Shown in pieces: positions 58,348 through 64,000 of a stretch of 64,000 nt of DNA. A program made the position numbers and the translations under genes. The notes below the pieces were generated by a model. The model saw only the letters and a program-made list of their open reading frames with translations, ran no database searches and was not told where the DNA came from. Within the stretch, counting starts at the first letter, position 1, and every line of letters starts with the position of its first letter. This DNA comes from Ehretia macrophylla (taxonomy: Eukaryota > Streptophyta > Magnoliopsida > Boraginales > Ehretiaceae), in the NCBI GenBank assembly GCA_037974665.1, contig CM075764.1, forward strand, positions 79,252,325 through 79,316,324, read 5' to 3'.

Positions 58348-60059
58348 TGTCACACCCCAACTCAACCCCACTTACAATCAGTCACGACGCAACATAATTT
58401 CGGCAATATAACGTCTGTAATATGGACATCAGGGCTCTCAACCAACCCTTTATAACATCACACAACCAACTCCAAATTTTAACAACAACTCCACAACCAT
58501 TCATCAACATTCAACACAACACATTAAACAACCATACACCATACCAACCACAAGTTAAAAGCCTCTGTTTCAACAACATACTACAAGCTATACCATACAT
58601 ATGCATACTTGATATAAAACTAGACTATCAATCCTACTCATAATCCAAAGTAAGACAACTAAACTAGCATTGTACTTTTCACTATCTTTATAACATCTTA
58701 TACAATATAAACTTCAAAGTAAATACAATACATCTAGTTCTAATATACAAGACAACAAAAAGAGAACTTCAACCAAGACTTTATAGATAAGACTCAGGCA
58801 CGTATGACTCCTCAACAAAAGGCACATTCTCAGCTTCCTAAGGGACGTACCCAAACTCTGGCTCAGTTACACCTGAATAATAAATGAATGAGGGTGAGCT
58901 TATATATAACAAAGCTTATTGATGATTCGAAAGATGTTTTGAAATCATTTACTTTACCACTCGGGAAATTATCCTATGAACAACAACACACATTAACCTT
59001 CATTAACATCAACATTTCAATTCAAGCCACATAAATAACCATTCAATTGAGAAATGATACACTAGTTGGTGTAGCTCCATACGCCATCACGATCTCAACC
59101 AACTTCTTGTAACTCCCATAATACATATTAGAGGTACCTCATCTAGCCCCTCCCTCCATGGCATTTCTGCCTATGCCAGCTGGGGGTAGTCTATGATAGT
59201 CATGTCATTATCAACCCGACAGCCCGATGTTGCCCGAGAGGTGGCACACACTATCAAGACTCATGAAAATAATAATAAACAACTCGTATTCTGGAAAGAC
59301 AACAAAGTAGGTTGTCCTCCAGATCATCATCAATCATCAATCAGTTAACAACATTTCAATCAATATAACATCAATTAAACAACCAAGACAACCAAGTTAG
59401 ATGACAAAGTAGGTCATCCAACTTAACACACATATTTATCATACATTCAATCCCGAACCTACTCTACAACAATTCAAGAAACAGCTACACAAACACTACC
59501 AAACATCTAAAGACAACATTTAAACATTTTAAAGAAAGACTACACGAACTTCTAAAATTCATTACTTATAATCTACTAATCAAACAACCCCCGAACCTTT
59601 TCCTATCACTCAACCACACATGCAACTACATTAACCCCATCGGAAACCAACCAAAAGCCATCCAAAACAAGCCCAACAACCCTAATTTTGGCAATGCACC
59701 TTGGCTGAATTTTTGGACTTTTGCTTTGGCATTCAAATTGAAAATTCGGCATTACAACATTACTACACAATAATTAACAAGCCTATAGAAGCAACTACAA
59801 ACATATTCCAACTACTACAACAACATTTATTCAACTATAAGCCAATTAATCAACTTAAATACCTGAAAAATAAAAATACATGCTACTACTGTTCAAAATG
59901 GCTACAAATACATATAATTGGTCCTTGGCAACTACTAAGGAATAATCTAAAGACAATTGAACAAAACATCCGGTAAATATGCAACTATAGAAATTTGACA
60001 AGAAATAACATTTATAGATCTAAATTTTTCTCTCACCTTTGATCTGAAATAATGCTAGG
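58348..60059 (-). repeat. Element I 5' LTR, truncated
   Basis: Matches 48830-50541. Similarity ends about 60059, roughly 20-25 bp beyond the GTGAG donor-like motif (60032-60037). The promoter half is missing, so this LTR could not drive transcription of I. Confidence 0.85.
58781..58873 (-). pseudogene. LTR mini-frame, I 5' LTR, one TAG
   Basis: 31 codons, GVTEPEFGYVP then TAG in place of CAG, EAENVPFVEESYVPESYL, TAA. The acceptor-like ATTCAG|GT is intact. Confidence 0.35.
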
Positions 60060-60625
60060 ATTGTGTGAGGGATGGCTTCTTACAATTCTAAGCCATATCT
60101 TGTATCTCAACATCACTCTTTGCATTTCAAACTCTTATTGAGGTGATGGATGTTTTCAAAAGCTTTGCAAAGTCATGTAATCCATGGTTATGATTTCTAT
60201 ATGTGTACTATGTAAGTTTAAGGTGGTAGTTATGCTAGATGGAGGATTTGAGTTTGAATGGGTTTTTTAGAGCTTTAAGACTTTGCGGTGTTGCTATATT
60301 GTGGTTGTTCTTGTTCTTGTAAGCTAGTATGAAGTAGATAGGAGTCTTGAACATGAACTTGGGGCAAGAAAGTGATAGGTGCAAGTTTGGGTATTTAGTT
60401 TTGAATGTGATAATTATTGTACTTGTATCTTTTAAATAGTTCTTTGATGGATTTGTACTTGTGTTGAGATTGAAACATGATGAGTAAACTTGTTGAGTAT
60501 GAGTTTACAAGGATGGAATCAAGTGGCAAAGCAAAAGGAAGCTAGAAATGAGATAGGTAGCTTTTTGTGCAGGGTTCAGTCGACTAGATCTAAGCCTGGT
60601 CGCCCGAATCGAAACGTTTTCTTAT

Positions 60626-60910
60626 GCGAGACTCTTTGTCGGGTGAGTCAACAGGTACCCGGTCGACTAGATGACTCGACTGGTTATGTCTGCTAGTCAC
60701 CATCTGGGCGAGTATGTCCAGTCGAGTCACTCAACTGGATGACTCTATTGGATGGGTTTTTCTTCTGCTAGACTCTTTGCCGGGTGAGTCAACAGGTATC
60801 CGGTCGACTAGATGACTCAACTGGCTGTGTTTGCTGGTCACCATCTGGGCAAGTATGTCCGATCGAGTCACTCAACTGGATGACTATACTGGATGGGTTT
60901 TGTCTTGTAT
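60626..60910 (+). repeat. 141-bp tandem duplication rich in GTCGACT/GAGTCA motifs
   Basis: ACTCTTTG(T/C)CGGGTGAG starts at 60631 and 60772, period 141 bp. Each unit contains several GTCGACTAG/GAGTCACTCAACTGG-like sub-motifs. The units are diverged by several substitutions. Confidence 0.8.
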
Positions 60911-61636
60911 ATTGTTATGTTTGTTTGTTTGGAGGAATTTTTGTTACGAGTCTAGGGGCATTTTGACATATTAAAGCTTTCATTAAAGTAGCTCTTGCAT
61001 GGTATGTTGGTTGTGTAGACAAGGTTTGCATGTTACCTTTTGAATTCCTCATGAATTCTTGTGCATTGTTACTTAATATTGAGTGCATGATGTAGGCAAC
61101 CTACTTTGTTTTCCTCCCTCTTGTTGTTTACTTTTATTATGCAAATATGATTGGATTGTGTGTGTGCAACAAGGTTGCAACCGCTCTATGGGCGTGGTAG
61201 CGCTCGTTTCCACTAGGCGACATCGGGCTTGCCAATAGGTTTCAACTACCATGGACCCTAATCTCACTCTTACTTAGGTTCCAACCCTTGGAGAAATGGG
61301 TCGTAGGAATTGGGTTTATCCGGATTAACCTATGGTTGGTGTAAAGGGGGTTTAATATTGATGGATGATTCAATTCCGACCGACTTTAGCAACTGCAAGT
61401 ACAACCGTATCCTTTTAATCCTATGTTATCACTCTTGCTTGGGCCTTAGCCCCTCGGAAAGTTGGGTTATATGTTGCTATCTTGGGTTATATGTTAGTGT
61501 TATCTTGATATTGATTACGTATGCATGGCATGGATTTTCAAATGGTTTCAAAATGATAAACTCTTGCGAAAATCCCCTTCCTGTTATCCCTCGCTGAGCT
61601 AAGTGGTATATCTCACCCTTCTTTCTAACAATTTTA

Positions 61637-61717
61637 GGTAAGGCCGAGCCCGAGCCGACTGTTCAGGCTGAGGGCGGAGCTGCATTATGTGATGAAGAAG
61701 ACTTTTGCTTGTTATGA
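61637..61717 (+). CDS. Acidic LTR mini-frame, element J
   Basis: 27 codons from an acceptor-like TTTTAG|GT: GKAEPEPTVQAEGG then an acidic DEED segment and TGA. It has the same acceptor phase and acidic character as F and G but no clear residue alignment. Confidence 0.32.
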   Translation, partial: GKAEPEPTVQAEGGAALCDEEDFCLL

Positions 61718-62086
61718 TGCATGCTTGAACTTGGAAAATGTTCCTTTTGTACTAAGACCTGTTTATGATTTTGTATAACTTAATGGTTTGTACCTATTCT
61801 TTTGGACAATTAGGTTGTAATTGATTTAGCACTTAATTCTTTTGAGAGCTAGGGGTCGTTGATGGGATTATATCATGTTAGTTGCAACACTAGATCTTGT
61901 ATATATTGAACAGGTTTATGAAATCATGTAATGCCCTAGGAGTTGGGCCACCTTTTGAAGTTCCTTGTGGTATACAAATGTTTGTTAGGTTATCAAATCA
62001 TGATCTTCAGATATTAAGTTGACCGACACGTCACGTTCCGGCCTTTGCCTAGCGATGGGTTGGGGTCTCGGCGTGACACCTTTAGT

Positions 62087-62099
62087 AGTATCAGAGCTA
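62087..62099 (+). other. Element J primer-binding site
   Basis: TAGTATCAGAGCT; the second base differs from the usual TGGTATCAGAGC. Confidence 0.75.
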
Positions 62100-62397
62100 G
62101 CCTTTGTTAGTGTAGATCTAGCTAGGGTTAGTGCAGTCTGGGGTTTGGACTAGGGTCCGTGGGTAGATGCCTAGTTTGAGGATGTTCTAATTGCTTGAAT
62201 ATGTTTATGAGACTTATGTGCTTATACGTGAACTATATGTGCTACATGTTGTAATTGCTTCATGCTTATGTGAACTTATGTGTTAGATATATCCATATTA
62301 CATGCATCTTAGGAGTATTAGTGGTGCATAAGCTCATGTCACTTTTAATGCATGCATGCCATATAACAGTGGGTGGTGTATCTATATATATCTATAG
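62100..62397 (+). other. Element J leader, no gene
   Basis: AT-rich, with TATCTATATATATCTATAG directly before the gag ATG. No coding sequence seen. Confidence 0.65.
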
Positions 62398-63235
62398 ATG
62401 GCAGGACCAAATACCCACAGAACCATAGAGGCTCAAGGAGCAGACAATACTAATCAAGATAATTCGGGTGTAACAATGTTTAACATGATGGCTACTGCTA
62501 TCGACCGTATGAGTAGAGTGATGGAGCAGCAAGCCACGGGTGGTGTTGGTAATAATAACAATAATGGATCAGATAGTAACACCTGTGGCAATAGGGGTGA
62601 TAGGGATGGAACTTTGAAGGACTTCTTGAGCTATGACCCTCCTAGATTTCAAGGTGAACCAGATGATGAAAAAGCAGAGTCTTGACTTGCGGAAGTTGAG
62701 AAAATATATGCTGCTCTTGATTACACAGAGGTTGAAGAATGTGATGTTTGTGATATTCTTATTAAAGGGAGATGTTGAACAATGGTGGCGCACCGAGAAG
62801 CTTTGATGGGAACAACGACATACACCAACAACATGGGCTAACTTTGTAAGGTCCTTCAAGGGGAATTACATCTCGGAGGTGGCCCAAGAAAGGAAGGAAG
62901 AGGAATTCCTTACATTGAGGCAGGGTGGCATGACAATGGTACAGTATAAAGCCCATTTCAATAGGCTTTCCCATTATATCCCTAAGTTGGTCCAAACAGA
63001 AGGTAGAAGGATCAAATAGTTTATCCGAGGATTGAGGCCCAAGATCCAAGACTTCCTGGCTGCACATCGCTTCACCACATATGCCGACATGATTGATGCA
63101 GCGACAAGGGTTAAGAAGAGGAGGTTAGATACTCGTGGTGGACCGAGTCAGATTGTCAAGAGGCCATCAGTTTTACAAGCACCATAGAGGCAAGCTCAGA
63201 GCCAAACAAAACCAGCTGCCACCAGACCACAGCCT
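62398..63235 (+). pseudogene. Element J gag, broken and interrupted by K
   Basis: ATG at 62398 (MAGPNTHRTIEAQ). The frame keeps the usual opening, an Asn-rich spacer and LKDFLSYDPPRFQGEPDDEKAES, then TGG to TGA at 62683-62685. Further on, in other frames, are VEKIYAALDY, a WWR-like core, FVRSFKGNYISEVAQERKEEEFLTL and FNRLSHYIP. The gag then ends at the K insertion before any zinc knuckle. Non-functional. Confidence 0.8.
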
Positions 63236-64000
63236 TGTTAGAGATATGCCCTAATGTTGTATAGTTAGATGACCTATATAGGGCATTTTGGTATAAATCT
63301 GAATGACATGTTAAATGGATGTTCATATTCTCCGTTCAATTATATGAATGTGTCCTTAATATTTTTTCTGAGAAGAAATATATTCTTAAAGTGTTGAGAA
63401 TACGACGACATATTTCTTCGACATGATAAACATTCAAAAGCATTCATAGTCCTTAGATTATTCGACTGGGACTAGAATAATCAAGTACAGACTATCATAT
63501 GTAGTTACCTTTGATTAACATAGAGATGTTAATGAAAAATGATGGCGAGCCTTGTGCTATAACAACATAGGGATGTGATTAACTTACATATGAGTGATCG
63601 TTAGTATAATAGATCATTGAATGTAACCAAAATGTCAAACTACATGACTTTGGATTAATAGTTTGACATTTCGCTGCGAATTGTGTAAATTAATCTTTTG
63701 ACTTGAGAAATTACGGCTATCGGATATATCAAGGGCTAAATCTTGCATTTGGACAAAACTCGCATTTATCTAGGTGGGCAACGACCTCTCGCAGTTGAGT
63801 CTTGTGATATAGAGACCGACATGTAATTGTCAAGATAGGATCTGTTAACCTCTAGCAGTGAGGCGATATCCTATGCGATCTAATATCGGTTGCTTGAAAT
63901 GAGAAATCCTAGGCCGGGGTAGTTGAACGATAGAAAAGTGTTTTTCCATAGATGTTATCTCTCATTCTACCGAATTAGATCTATGCATAGAATCATTTAG
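63236..64000 (+). mobile_element. Element K: start of a copia-type LTR related to A, running off the right edge
   Basis: Starts TGTTAGAGATATGCCC inside J's gag. It is collinear with the minus strand of A's LTR from 9153 downward: shared TTCATATTCTCCG, ATGATAAACATT, GGGACTAGAATAATC and similar blocks. Diverged from A, so a related family. Plus orientation. Confidence 0.82.

Larger units (their letters stand above)
48830..60059 (-). mobile_element. Element I: degenerate Tekay-type chromovirus, 5' LTR truncated, carrying L
   Basis: 3' LTR 48830-51255, purine tract, integrase, RNase H, RT, protease, gag (split by solo LTR L), primer site 58331-58343 and a truncated 5' LTR (58348 to about 60059), all on minus. 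LTR and protein sequences resemble C. Many stops and frameshifts. The 5' LTR loses its promoter half where it meets element J, so the right target duplication is gone. Confidence 0.9.
60060..62079 (+). repeat. Element J 5' LTR, second half
   Basis: Contains the donor-like site, a 141-bp tandem duplication (60626-60910), stem-loop CAAC-CTACTTT-GTTT (61097-61111), GGTTGCAACC (about 61171-61180), TCCCTCGCTGAG (61587-61598), acceptor-like TTTTAG|GT at 61637, mini-frame, and a second acceptor-like ACAG|G near 61911. Confidence 0.8.
60060..63235 (+). mobile_element. Element J: 5'-truncated chromovirus with broken gag
   Basis: LTR remnant 60060-62079 ending GGCGTGACA, primer site 62087-62099 (TAGTATCAGAGCT, one base from TGGTATC...), leader, and gag from 62398 broken by stops, frameshifts and the insertion of K at 63236. 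The LTR begins just before a GTGAGGG donor-like motif (60065), so the promoter half is lost. Same general LTR plan as F. Confidence 0.83.

Overview
This window looks like repeat-rich heterochromatin from a flowering plant, probably a eudicot. I found no convincing host gene, tRNA or rRNA. Nearly every base belongs to LTR retrotransposons inserted into one another. Most are Ty3/gypsy chromoviruses of the Tekay/Del type: Met-tRNA primer sites, a single-frame gag-pol, a chromodomain after integrase, and LTRs of about 2.3-2.5 kb. Two are Ty1/copia-like elements whose LTRs start TGTT(A/G)G..ATATGCCC. The plant origin is inferred from these families, the AT richness and the nesting.

Layout, with letters used throughout. 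A (1-9153, minus) is a gag-only copia-type element cut by the left edge. It sits in the leader of D (minus chromovirus; only its leader and 5' LTR are in the window, 9154-30354). D's LTR holds B (9538-28033, minus; long LTRs, about 690 bp of interior, no genes). B's left LTR holds C (10541-20290, minus; degenerate but full-structure chromovirus). B's right LTR holds extra DNA containing a copia-like solo LTR (25223-26696). D itself lies in the 5' LTR of E (30355-48179, plus; another geneless element). E also carries F (32394-42417, plus), the youngest and best preserved chromovirus, and G (43065-45580), a solo LTR related to F. Then come H (48180-48829, LTR scrap), I (48830-60059, minus, degenerate chromovirus) with the solo LTR L (55624-57882) inside its gag, J (60060-63235, plus, truncated chromovirus with broken gag) and K (63236-64000), the start of a copia-type LTR inserted in J's gag. 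Target-site duplications support B (GACCC), F (TGTAA), G (GCTTG) and the copia solo LTR (TACAC) exactly; C and L have 5-bp duplications with one mismatch.

F shows how the family works. A promoter in the 5' LTR drives a transcript with a primer-binding site. One reading frame then encodes Gag (two zinc knuckles), aspartic protease, reverse transcriptase, RNase H, integrase and chromodomain, followed by a polypurine tract and 3' LTR. B, E and A lack pol and would depend on enzymes supplied by relatives.

The most unusual signal is inside the LTRs. Families B-L share, in element sense: a splice-donor-like G|GTGAG(G/A); then 1.0-1.9 kb; then a stem-loop with core CAAC-CTACTTT-GTTG; then TCCTCACTGGG about 40-50 nt before a CAG|G acceptor-like site. 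In most families a 24-30-codon reading frame follows, always in the same phase, with third-position changes and in-register stops. It resembles an intron plus mini-exon module built into the LTR. I know of no description of it, but could not search.
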